5,509 nucleotides of DNA from Candidatus Omnitrophota bacterium (GCA_023228195.1 JALOBR010000091.1:1-5509), one strand, 5' to 3'; shown: positions 1 through 5,167, numbered from the stretch's first letter. Notes: generated from the sequence alone by a model not told the origin. Program-made: numbers and translations.

Positions 1-1
1 T

Positions 2-274
2 GATAGCCATACCTCTTTAAATTCGGTAGCCTGCGAAATCGCAAAGAGAGAAAAGGTACCTTGCGGCTACAATGAAGGATTCTTCGACAGTGTAGATGAT
101 ATGAATGTAATGCAAAATAAATTCATAGAGCTAATTAAAAAAGCCGAAAAAAAAGAAAAAATAATTGTTATAGCCCACCCCAAAAAGAAAACTTTCTTTT
201 TGCTTCATAAATTATTGCCTAAAGCTAAAAAACGAGTGCGGTTTATTACGATAAAAGATTATTTCGGCTTATAA
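2..274 (+). CDS. Divergent polysaccharide deacetylase (YibQ/DUF610-like), C-terminal part
   Basis: Only the last 90 residues are visible; the gene begins before the window. The fragment opens with DSHTS, which matches the family's DSRT-type motif. It then has the pattern 'N.VA.E.AK...VP' (here NSVACEIAKREKVPCGYN), the 'FFD' segment that corresponds to the family's 'VFLD', a Lys-rich amphipathic helix, and IIVIAHPKKKTFFLLHKLLP, which corresponds to the 'aIaIGHP.p.Ti.vL...lP' block. Members of this family adopt a deacetylase-like NodB-type barrel and are usually exported envelope proteins, often encoded near EnvC-type or CtpA-type genes. Their substrate is not established. The HP of the late motif is kept, but the preceding Gly is replaced by Ala. 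No terminator follows; the next gene starts 88 bases later. The family call is fairly firm and the function is inferred. Confidence 0.72.
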   Translation, partial: DSHTSLNSVACEIAKREKVPCGYNEGFFDSVDDMNVMQNKFIELIKKAEKKEKIIVIAHPKKKTFFLLHKLLPKAKKRVRFITIKDYFGL

Positions 275-290
275 AATATTGAATAAAGCG

Positions 291-319
291 CGGGCACCGT
301 CTGCGCCAGGTGATACCCG
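291..319 (+). promoter_or_regulatory. GC-rich hairpin in the queH leader, function unknown
   Basis: In the 88-base gap before queH, CGGG (291-294) and CACC (295-298) pair with GGTG (309-312) and CCCG (316-319). This gives an eight-base-pair stem with an ATA bulge (313-315) and a ten-base loop. It is followed at once by CCGAAAGG (317-324), which could form a small GNRA-type loop that shares bases with the stem. There is no T-run after it, so it is not a normal rho-independent terminator. It does not match the preQ1 riboswitch patterns I know, although a queuosine-linked gene follows. It could be a leftover attenuator, an mRNA-stabilising stem or chance pairing. Confidence 0.25.
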
Positions 320-362
320 AAAGGAACCAAAGACTCTAAAAAGATAAGTTACGGTTAAAAAC

Positions 363-887
363 ATGAAGAAAGTGCTTTTGCATATTTGCTGCGGCGTATG
401 CGCTTTTGCTTGCATTAATTATCTCAAAGAAAAAGGGTTCTATGTGGAAGGTTTTTTTTACAACCCTAACATATCTCCGCACGAAGAGTACCTGAAAAGA
501 AGGGATGCGGCAAATGATGTCTGTGGGATAACTTCAATCAAACTAAACGAAGGCAAGTATAATTCCCGTGATTGGGATAATATTTGTTCGGTTTACCGGA
601 ATGAACCCGAAGGCGGTAAGCGTTGCAACTTCTGTTATGATTTCCGTCTCGCGGAAACATTTCGTGTAACAATAGCCAGCGGTTTTGACTCATTCGCCAC
701 AACATTATCGATAAGCCCCCATAAAAAAAGTAAAATAATCAGTGATGTCGGGATGGCGATCGCTCCGGAGTATTTTATGGCTATAGATTTTAAAAAAAAT
801 GATGGTTTCAAAAAGACTATTGCCCTGGCAAAAACATACAATATATATCGACAAAATTATTGCGGGTGTGCATATAGCATCGGGTAA
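363..887 (+). CDS. queH: Epoxyqueuosine reductase QueH
   Basis: QueH carries out the last step of queuosine synthesis, reducing epoxyqueuosine to queuosine at the wobble base of GUN-anticodon tRNAs in the cytoplasm. It replaces the unrelated cobalamin enzyme QueG. The 174-residue product carries the family's whole motif set: HICCGVC (7-13), YNPNI (33-37), EPEGG.RC..C (81-91), TTLSISPHK (113-121), DFKK..GF (142-149) and YRQNYCGC (162-169). The paired cysteines near the N-terminus, in RCNFC and in YCGC are the residues expected to hold the iron-sulfur/iron centre. Length is at the short end for the family, but both ends look complete. The ATG directly starts the conserved KKVLLHICC strand; upstream there is no strong Shine-Dalgarno, only an A-rich leader. 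It is followed after 32 bases by a radical SAM gene and probably shares its transcript. Confidence 0.93.
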   Translation: MKKVLLHICCGVCAFACINYLKEKGFYVEGFFYNPNISPHEEYLKRRDAANDVCGITSIKLNEGKYNSRDWDNICSVYRNEPEGGKRCNFCYDFRLAETFRVTIASGFDSFATTLSISPHKKSKIISDVGMAIAPEYFMAIDFKKNDGFKKTIALAKTYNIYRQNYCGCAYSIG

Positions 888-919
888 CAGAAGGTAGCCG
901 GCGAGGAACAGAAAAATAT

Positions 920-1840
920 ATGAACGAAACGTATTACTCATTTAACAAATATTTACGCGGGAAATTCGGCGAAAGAGTGCATCGCATAAGTATAGATGCT
1001 GGTTTCAATTGTCCCAATGTTGATGGTGTTTTGAGTAAAGAAGGGTGTATTTATTGCGATAATAAAGGCTTTAGCGCTTATGCGGGCAAAGCCAAGGATG
1101 TTAAGACGCAAATAACCGAATCAATTGAATACTATAAGAAAAAATCAGGAATCAAAAAATTTATCGCATATTTTCAGGCATTCAGTAACACTTACTCCGA
1201 TATTAAGTCATTAAAAGAAAAATACGATACAATACGGCAGTTCCCTGAAATTGCCGGACTTTTTATTTCCACGCGGCCTGACTGCATAAATGAAGAAAAA
1301 ATAAAACTAATTGGCTCGTATAAAAACGAATATCTGGTTTGGATTGAATATGGCCTTCAAACTACCAACGACCAGGCACTACAAGCCTTAAACAGAAATC
1401 ATACTTACGAAAACTTTACCCGCGCGGTTACGCTCACAAGGAAATATGGCATAAACGTAGGGGTGCATTTAATTTTAGGGTTGCCTTGGCTAACACACGC
1501 AGACACAATGCGGGATGCCATATTATTATCAAAACTGGATATACAAGGCATAAAATTGCATGTTTTACATATTTTTAAAGATACAAAACTATATCAAATG
1601 CACAAAGAAAGGCCAGTTAAGCTACCTACTCAGAAAGAATATATAAAAATGGTATGTGATTTCCTTGAACGCATTCCAGATAATATAGTAATACTACGCT
1701 TAATTTCGAGTGCTAACCCGAAGTTTTTGGTTGCGCCCTTATGGATGAACGACAAAAACTCTGTGATAGATTGTATTAAAAAAGAATTTATGAGCAGAGG
1801 GACCAAACAAGGGTATCTCGTAAAAATAAATAATAATTAA
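920..1840 (+). CDS. YhcC-type radical SAM protein (TIGR01212 family)
   Basis: This 306-residue protein aligns along its full length with the YhcC family. Cys31, Cys43 and Cys46 form the CX11CX2C motif that binds the radical-SAM [4Fe-4S] cluster; the family's 'GF.CPNRDG' block is here GFNCPNVDG (28-36). Other family blocks are AYFQAF (83-88), STRPDC (117-122), GLQT (145-148), HLILGLP (183-189), GIKLHVLHIFK (210-220) and LVAPLW (270-275). The reaction of this family is not established; its cluster motif differs from the CX3CX2C of most radical SAM enzymes. The start is supported by the conserved N-terminal 'Y...G.RVH.I.ID.GF' run, with GAGGA at 903-907 as a distant ribosome-binding site. It lies between queH and dtd, with dtd only six bases downstream, so a link to tRNA metabolism is suggested by position only. 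Confidence 0.92.
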   Translation: MNETYYSFNKYLRGKFGERVHRISIDAGFNCPNVDGVLSKEGCIYCDNKGFSAYAGKAKDVKTQITESIEYYKKKSGIKKFIAYFQAFSNTYSDIKSLKEKYDTIRQFPEIAGLFISTRPDCINEEKIKLIGSYKNEYLVWIEYGLQTTNDQALQALNRNHTYENFTRAVTLTRKYGINVGVHLILGLPWLTHADTMRDAILLSKLDIQGIKLHVLHIFKDTKLYQMHKERPVKLPTQKEYIKMVCDFLERIPDNIVILRLISSANPKFLVAPLWMNDKNSVIDCIKKEFMSRGTKQGYLVKINNN

Positions 1841-1846
1841 CGAAGA

Positions 1847-2290
1847 ATGAGAGCTGTACTTTTACGTGTATCAAAAGCCAGTTTATATGTTCCTGACGAA
1901 AACAAGGAATCGATTTCTATAGGTATAGGGCTTGTAATCTTTGTGGGAATAGACAAGAAAGATAACGATACCACGCTTGAGGACTTTGCCGAAAAAGTTA
2001 CAAATTTAAGAATTTTTGATAACGCGAATGGCAAGCTTGAATTTTCTCTCAAGGATAAAAATTACGAAATTTTATGCGTGCCCAATTTTACTCTTTGTGC
2101 TAGTATTAATAAGGGGAGAAGGCCATCGTTTGAAAACGTAATGCTACCGGATACAGCAAAAAAATTGTTTGAAAACTTAATTATTCTTCTTGGGGCACGT
2201 GGTTTATCGGTAAAGTCAGGGGAATTCGGCAAAACTATGACTATTAACACAGAATTTGCAGGTCCGGTTAATTTAGTTGTAGAAATATAA
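1847..2290 (+). CDS. dtd: D-aminoacyl-tRNA deacylase Dtd
   Basis: Dtd hydrolyses D-amino acids (and glycine mischarged on tRNA-Ala) from tRNAs, a cytoplasmic proofreading step in translation. Length (147 residues) matches the usual 145-150. Family features are the N-terminal 'RV..AS..V' strand (here RVSKASLYV, residues 7-15), 'GL.iFVGI' (28-35), 'LRIF.....GK...S' (54-67), the substrate-pocket block ending FTL (81-83), 'G.RPSF' (90-95) and the C-terminal GPV (139-141), whose Gly-cisPro pair recognises chirality in this family. Two positions are unusual: the family's SQFTL is PNFTL (79-83), although the Thr is kept, and the C-terminal GPVT is GPVN. The start codon lies six bases after the radical SAM stop, which implies co-transcription. 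Active function is likely; the substitutions are worth an alignment check. Confidence 0.93.
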   Translation: MRAVLLRVSKASLYVPDENKESISIGIGLVIFVGIDKKDNDTTLEDFAEKVTNLRIFDNANGKLEFSLKDKNYEILCVPNFTLCASINKGRRPSFENVMLPDTAKKLFENLIILLGARGLSVKSGEFGKTMTINTEFAGPVNLVVEI

Positions 2291-2300
2291 TCCCTTTGCC

Positions 2301-2339
2301 GGCTCAGCAGCCTAGTTACCTAAATAATGATATTAAGGT
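2301..2339 (+). other. Two short hairpins after dtd
   Basis: GGCT (2301-2304) and AGCC (2309-2312) form a four-pair stem with a CAGC loop. ACCT-A-AATA (2318-2326) pairs with TATT-A-AGGT (2331-2339), with an A-A mismatch and an ATGA loop. Neither is followed by a T-run, so they do not look like a rho-independent terminator for the queH-dtd transcript. They may belong with the larger structure directly downstream. Confidence 0.3.
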
Positions 2340-2341
2340 TC

Positions 2342-2515
2342 GGGGCGTCTCACACTTTTATGTTTCCTATGCAAGAAATGGGACATGGCGTTTTAGTGGG
2401 CAGCCCGCGGGTAGGTATTGAGCGGCCTCCGAGGGATCCGGAGAATCCCCGGGGTTGAGCCCCAGACACCGCTTCCCGTACGGGTTGGGCGATTTTTGGG
2501 GAGATGTGTCGCCCC
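2342..2515 (+). ncRNA. Candidate structured RNA or long structured 5' leader, class not recognised
   Basis: This gap holds no convincing gene, and its second half is far richer in G+C than its surroundings (79 of 120 bases in 2401-2520 by my count). A hand fold gives a closing helix GGGGCG (2342-2347) with CGCCCC (2510-2515), continued by CACA (2351-2354) with TGTG (2505-2508). Inside are a hairpin ATGTTTC (2360-2366)/GGGACAT (2380-2386), helices GCCC (2403-2406)/GGGC (2487-2490) and GCGGG (2407-2411)/CCCGT (2475-2479), and AGCGG (2421-2425)/CCGCT (2469-2473). The last encloses two hairpins, CTCCG (2427-2431)/CGGAG (2439-2443) and GGGG (2451-2454)/CCCC (2460-2463). It does not match RNase P, tmRNA, SRP, 6S or the riboswitches I know. 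The strand is assumed from the flanking genes. In GC-rich DNA some of these pairings will occur by chance, and a dispersed genomic repeat is an alternative. Confidence 0.3.
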
Positions 2516-2538
2516 CAAGGAAGGGTTTCAATATTTTT

Positions 2539-3102
2539 ATGTTCAAAAAACGTACTTTATTATTTTGTTTAATATTTTCAATAGCTTTACATGCTTTTTT
2601 GTTTACTTATTTTTCTTTTTACGTTAAAACTTCCAACACCCCTTTCATATTTTCATGGCCTGCGATATTTACTAAAGAAGACCTGCTGGTTATAAATAAA
2701 CCGGTTAACTTCAACGCAACAATAAATTTTGCGCGAACATCAAACATGGATAAATCGTATTTTCTGCCTTCTATGGAAAAACCTTTGTTCGGAGTTAAAA
2801 AAGAAAGCATTTCACAAGGGGCGCAGAAATTACCCGAAAGCCGTCCAGTAGGCATCTCCAATCTTAAAGAAACTGACTATCTGTACATCTGGGAAAAACC
2901 CAAGAGTTTTACGGGTTGGGACAAAGAGACAATACAGTATAAAGCATTTGTATCTCCTTACGGAAAAGTTATCCTTTCGTTTCCGACGAAGCTTCCTGTT
3001 AACTCTAGCGGCAACATGTCATCACAGGATTATATGCGGCAAGCTGCATTGTTTTTAAAAGATAAATTTCTCTGGACAAAGATAGAGGCAGTGGTAAGAT
3101 AA
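2539..3102 (+). CDS. Membrane-anchored protein of unknown function, possible TonB-like C-terminus
   Basis: I do not recognise this 187-residue protein. It begins with FKKR and a hydrophobic segment at about residues 7-28, fitting an uncleaved inner-membrane anchor with the rest outside the cytoplasm. The middle (about 35-125) is low in hydrophobic stretches. The C-terminal 55 residues, from QYKAFVSPYGKVIL (133-146) through NSSGNMSSQDYMRQAALFLKDKF (155-177), have the strand-then-helix look of TonB C-terminal domains ('V..dG.V......SSG...lD..a......F'). That resemblance is by eye and weak. The ATG at 2539 is preferred because the protein then starts at its membrane anchor. The frame is open further upstream, but that part lies in the GC-rich element and gives no protein-like sequence. 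AAGGAAGGG at 2517-2525 is a rather distant ribosome-binding site. It heads a tight cluster that ends in a PilX-like gene. Confidence 0.7.
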   Translation: MFKKRTLLFCLIFSIALHAFLFTYFSFYVKTSNTPFIFSWPAIFTKEDLLVINKPVNFNATINFARTSNMDKSYFLPSMEKPLFGVKKESISQGAQKLPESRPVGISNLKETDYLYIWEKPKSFTGWDKETIQYKAFVSPYGKVILSFPTKLPVNSSGNMSSQDYMRQAALFLKDKFLWTKIEAVVR

Positions 3103-3104
3103 AT

Positions 3105-3320
3105 ATGAAAATCGAATTATCAGTTTTTTTGGCAACGATATCCAGTATTTTAATTACGCTTATCATGGCGATTGAGTTCATTGAAGAACGAAAAAAAACC
3201 ATGGTTGAGAAAAATGCGCATCTTAAAAAAGAAAAGTGCGAAGTATGCACTTCAATATATTTTATTTCATCTACATTAAAATATTGGCGTTGCCCGTATT
3301 GTAATAGCTTAAATAAATAA
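3105..3320 (+). CDS. Small membrane protein with a zinc-ribbon tail
   Basis: The 71-residue product has one hydrophobic segment at about residues 5-24, a charged stretch rich in Lys and Glu (27-44), and a C-terminal cysteine motif Cys45-X2-Cys48-X14-Cys63-X2-Cys66. The last pair sits in RCPYC, typical of a rubredoxin-like or zinc-ribbon knuckle. A membrane anchor with a cytoplasmic metal-binding tail is the natural reading, although the orientation is not proven. No family name can be given. It starts two bases after the preceding stop, and the next gene starts five bases after its own stop, so it is almost certainly translated as part of the same operon. Its small size, clean CX2C pairs and packing support a real gene rather than a chance frame. 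Confidence 0.72.
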   Translation: MKIELSVFLATISSILITLIMAIEFIEERKKTMVEKNAHLKKEKCEVCTSIYFISSTLKYWRCPYCNSLNK

Positions 3321-3325
3321 ATAAA

Positions 3326-3532
3326 ATGATTACAGAAATTGGAATAAGCGCTGGCGAAATTTGGCAGTTTCTTGACAAACACGGGGATGCAACCCTTGCC
3401 CAGCTTTTTAACGGCATAGAAAAGCCCAAAGAACTTATATTAATGAGCTTGGGTTGGCTCGCAAGAGAAGGGCATGTGCTTGTTAGATTCGAAGATAACG
3501 AGTATAGAATAAATTTGCGTAAGGGCTCATAA
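3326..3532 (+). CDS. Winged helix-turn-helix protein, DUF2582 family
   Basis: This 68-residue protein matches the small DUF2582 winged-helix family. It has the N-terminal 'AGEIW.fL...G' helix (here 9-20), a second helix 'tl.qL..gi..p.elil' (about 22-39), the highly characteristic LGWLAREGHV (42-51) and a short wing 'FEDNEYRINL' (55-64). Proteins of this type consist of little more than the DNA-binding fold; their targets are not known. Binding to DNA is inferred from the fold, and a role in protein-protein contact cannot be excluded. It lies five bases after the zinc-ribbon gene and 13 bases before the pilin gene. It could therefore regulate this operon, but nothing in the sequence shows an operator. 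Confidence 0.82.
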   Translation: MITEIGISAGEIWQFLDKHGDATLAQLFNGIEKPKELILMSLGWLAREGHVLVRFEDNEYRINLRKGS

Positions 3533-3545
3533 AAGGGAGAACGCA

Positions 3546-3929
3546 ATGAAAAAAGCCTTAGTTTTGGTAATGGTTTCCGGAATAATGCTTGTTATTTCTA
3601 TTTTAGCTGTAGCCGCGTTGAATTTAATGACAGTTGAATCGCGTACAGCCGAACATAAACTGAGAAGAATACGCGCTTATTTTGCCGCACAGGCAGGAAT
3701 AGTAGACCGGCTTGAAGCGCTTAGACGAGGCGAGGTTGGTATGCCCGTGGTCGGAGGCGCTGTGGTTCTAAACGCTTTGCCTAACGGTCCCGTAAATGGA
3801 TATGCTGTTCGCACAGTTATAGTTGCCAGAGGAGACAATCCAGCGGTTGGCGTACCCGCAATAAATTATAATTGCCCTGCCGGATCTCCTTCTCCAGTCT
3901 GTGTCTTTGCTACAGTAAATTATCAGTAA
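3546..3929 (+). CDS. PilX-like type IV pilus minor pilin/assembly protein
   Basis: The 127-residue product starts with MKKA and a long hydrophobic helix (about 5-28). This is followed by 'ESRTAEHKLRRIRAYFAAQAG' at about 31-51, which matches the PilX N-terminal pattern in which an ERIAG..RDR-like stretch precedes 'RAFYAAEAGL'. Such proteins are minor pilins at the inner membrane that help start or modulate type IV pili or related secretion filaments. There is no classical G|FTLIE prepilin site; Ala4 is the only plausible -1 residue, and the usual Glu at +5 is absent, as is common in PilX/GspK-type members. The C-terminal part is short but ends in a strand-like run with two cysteines (in NCP and PVC) that could form a disulfide. 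It has the best ribosome-binding site of its operon (AAGGGAG at 3533-3539). No other pilus gene lies in the window. Confidence 0.68.
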   Translation: MKKALVLVMVSGIMLVISILAVAALNLMTVESRTAEHKLRRIRAYFAAQAGIVDRLEALRRGEVGMPVVGGAVVLNALPNGPVNGYAVRTVIVARGDNPAVGVPAINYNCPAGSPSPVCVFATVNYQ

Positions 3930-3962
3930 TCCTTATCCCGCGTTTAAAATGACAGGCTTTCC

Positions 3963-3991
3963 TTGACAGAAAAACCTTTCTCTGCCAAAAT
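3963..3991 (+). promoter_or_regulatory. Possible sigma-70-type promoter upstream of tRNA-Ala
   Basis: A perfect TTGACA (3963-3968) is followed after 17 bases by CAAAAT (3986-3991), which matches TATAAT at four of six positions, including the second A and last T. Transcription would start near 3998, about 80 bases before the tRNA. An alternative -10-like TATTAT lies at 4063-4068, closer to the tRNA but without a recognisable -35 box. The rest of 3930-4076 holds nothing else I can name. Confidence 0.33.
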
Positions 3992-4076
3992 ATTCTTTTA
4001 ATACCACAAAAAGCAACAACTAGCCGCTATCGTAATGTTATCCGGGCGGGCGCGCTTAAAATATTATTGTTATTTC

Positions 4077-4149
4077 GGGCCTGTAGCTCAGTTGGGAGAG
4101 CGCTTCGTTCGCAACGAAGAGGTCAGGAGTTCAACTCTCCTCAGGTCCA
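4077..4149 (+). tRNA. tRNA-Ala (anticodon CGC)
   Basis: A complete 73-base cloverleaf is present. The acceptor stem GGGCCTG pairs with CAGGTCC (4142-4148) and A73 is at 4149. The D arm is GCTC/GAGC around AGTTGGGA. The anticodon stem CTTCG/CGAAG holds the loop TTCGCAA, giving anticodon CGC, which reads alanine codon GCG. The variable loop is AGGTC, and the T arm AGGAG/CTCCT has the loop TTCAACT. The third acceptor pair is G3-U70, the main alanine identity element recognised by alanyl-tRNA synthetase, which independently confirms the call. The 3' CCA is not encoded and would be added after transcription. Confidence 0.98.
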
Positions 4150-4157
4150 TGTTTTAA

Positions 4158-4229
4158 CAGGTAACAGATTGTAATCGGGCAGATGCCAGACATCTAACCC
4201 AAATCTGTCATCTGATATCTGCCATCTGC
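4158..4229 (+). repeat. Inverted array of seven-base CAGATNN repeats
   Basis: On the plus strand, CAGGTAA (4158-4164) and CAGATTG (4165-4171) are followed, after TAATCGGG, by CAGATGC (4180-4186) and CAGACAT (4187-4193). After a short spacer (CTAACCC), four units run the other way: on the minus strand from 4228 down to 4201 they read CAGATGG, CAGATAT, CAGATGA and CAGATTT. The two halves can fold back on each other: GCAGATG (4179-4185) pairs with CATCTGC (4223-4229), then a C-C mismatch, then CAGA (4187-4190) with TCTG (4218-4221). The array fills most of the gap between the tRNA and the next gene. It has no T-run, so it is not a standard terminator. A small mobile or slipped-replication repeat is likely. 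Confidence 0.7.
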
Positions 4230-4250
4230 AACAAAAATTACAAACTCACT

Positions 4251-5000
4251 ATGCGTATAAAAATATATTTACTGTTCATGCTGCTTGTAGCAAGTTTTTT
4301 TGTAAATGCATACCCCCGTAACATTAAACACCCGGAATTTAACGGTTTATTCTATCCGGATAAAGCAAGTGAGTTAAATAAGTTTATCGACAATGTTCTT
4401 AAGGAAACAATTGCCCCGGCAGCCGTTAGGGAAGTTATAGGTATTTTAGTGCCGCACGCAGGCTATGTTTATTCCGGCAAAATTGCCGCAGCCGCTTACA
4501 AAACAGTAGAAGGCAGGCAGTTTGATACAGTTGTTATCATCTCGTCGGCCCATCAACATTACCTGGAAGGGGTAGCGGTTTACCCCGAAGGGGAGTTTGA
4601 AACACCCCTGGGAAATCTTGAAATTGACCATGAAAGCGCCGAGACCATTAATTCGCTTGATTTTTCCGCTGCTGATACACGGTATTTTTTACGTGAACAT
4701 CCGATAGAAGTGCAGCTTCCTTTTATAATAAAAACTATAAAAAATCCTAAAATACTTCCGATAATCATCGGAAAAACAAGCCTGAAAAATTTAAAAGACC
4801 TCGCGGGGGAACTTTACAAAATTTCTCAAAGAAAACAAATTCTTATTATCTCCTCATCTGACCTTTCGCATTTTCACACTTACGATGAGGCGGTAGCAAT
4901 GGACAGGAGACAATTGATTTTATTAAGAATAAGGATATCGACTACCTCTGGACATCCGAAGAGTACGCGCAGAATCTTGCCTGCGGAATATACCCGATAA
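4251..5000 (+). CDS. MEMO-family protein (AmmeMemoRadiSam protein B), exported, C-terminus frameshifted
   Basis: Residues 1-20 look like a cleavable signal peptide (RIK, then a hydrophobic core, with a likely cut after VNA). The MEMO domain follows: an N-terminal 'R...H.EF.GLFYPD' block (23-37), ILVPHAGYVYSG (65-76, with His69), ISSAHQHY (97-104, with His101), EHPIEVQLPF (149-158) and SSDLSHFHTYDEAVAMDR (202-219, with His207). The family is related to extradiol dioxygenases and its histidines form a metal-site-like pocket; its reaction is not established. After about residue 219 the frame gives a low-quality tail of some 30 residues, while the true MEMO C-terminus continues in another frame (4913-5167). 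The 249-residue product is therefore probably truncated or a sequence error. No Shine-Dalgarno precedes the ATG. The start is chosen because it begins the signal peptide. Confidence 0.85.
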   Translation: MRIKIYLLFMLLVASFFVNAYPRNIKHPEFNGLFYPDKASELNKFIDNVLKETIAPAAVREVIGILVPHAGYVYSGKIAAAAYKTVEGRQFDTVVIISSAHQHYLEGVAVYPEGEFETPLGNLEIDHESAETINSLDFSAADTRYFLREHPIEVQLPFIIKTIKNPKILPIIIGKTSLKNLKDLAGELYKISQRKQILIISSSDLSHFHTYDEAVAMDRRQLILLRIRISTTSGHPKSTRRILPAEYTR

Positions 5001-5167
5001 TTACTTTTCTTCATTATTCAAACCTAAAAAATGCACAAATAGATATTCTGCAATACGCAAATTCCGGCGATGCGTCAGGCGATAAAGATAAAGTTGTAGG
5101 CTACGCGGCTGCTGTAAGTTATATTGAACCTAAAGCAAAAAAGTCCATTAAACAGGAGGAAAACCCT
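4913..5167 (+). pseudogene. Frame-displaced C-terminal part of the MEMO protein, running into AMMECR1
   Basis: In the frame one base back from that of the preceding ORF, translation gives 'TIDFIKNKDIDYLW' and then ACGIYPIITFLHYS, which corresponds to the MEMO C-terminal 'CG..Pi..l' block with its conserved cysteine (codon 4982-4984). It ends with VVGYAAAVSYIE, the usual closing strand of the domain. This frame is blocked upstream by TGA at 4886-4888, so the switch must lie at 4889 or later. Homology places it in the stretch AGGAGACA (4905-4912), where one extra base would give the common family run 'MDRKTID'. No stop separates this segment from AMMECR1, so the intact ancestor would encode a MEMO-AMMECR1 fusion. 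I cannot tell a real mutation from a one-base sequencing error. Confidence 0.82.
5154..5159 (+). promoter_or_regulatory. Internal ribosome-binding site for AMMECR1
   Basis: A perfect AGGAGG sits eight bases before the ATG at 5168, which is the best initiation signal in the window. It lies inside the open frame that links the MEMO C-terminus to the AMMECR1 domain. It therefore supports separate translation of AMMECR1 even if a fusion is also made. Confidence 0.7.

Noticed and set aside
635..941. Minus-strand open frames over queH
   Set aside because: They are antisense shadows of a well-conserved gene, with no motifs or initiation signals of their own.
2455..2538. Upstream extension of the gene at 2539
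   Set aside because: The frame is open, but this stretch lies in the structured GC-rich DNA and would put 28 unlikely residues before a clean membrane anchor.
2418..2627. TTG-started open frame overlapping the GC-rich element
   Set aside because: Its translation is an Arg/Pro/Gly-rich run followed by low-complexity Phe-rich sequence caused by overlap with the real gene at 2539. It has no family resemblance and no ribosome-binding site.
3005..3546. Minus-strand open frames over the small operon genes
   Set aside because: The plus-strand genes have recognisable motifs (CX2C pairs, the DUF2582 block) and tight spacing; the antisense frames do not.
3949..4000. Terminator after the pilin gene
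   Set aside because: Only four-base stems such as CAGA/TCTG form here, with no stable GC stem ahead of the T-rich stretch. A promoter reading of TTGACA fits better.
4133..4149. Integration (att) site at the tRNA 3' end
   Set aside because: No second copy of the tRNA 3' end and no integrase gene are present in the window.
4158..4229. CRISPR array
   Set aside because: The units are seven bases long, directly adjacent and inverted in the second half; there are no spacers of CRISPR length.
4911..4930. Programmed -1 frameshift site at the MEMO break
   Set aside because: The zero-frame codons around the break contain no X-XXY-YYZ heptamer, and I see no clear downstream stimulatory stem.
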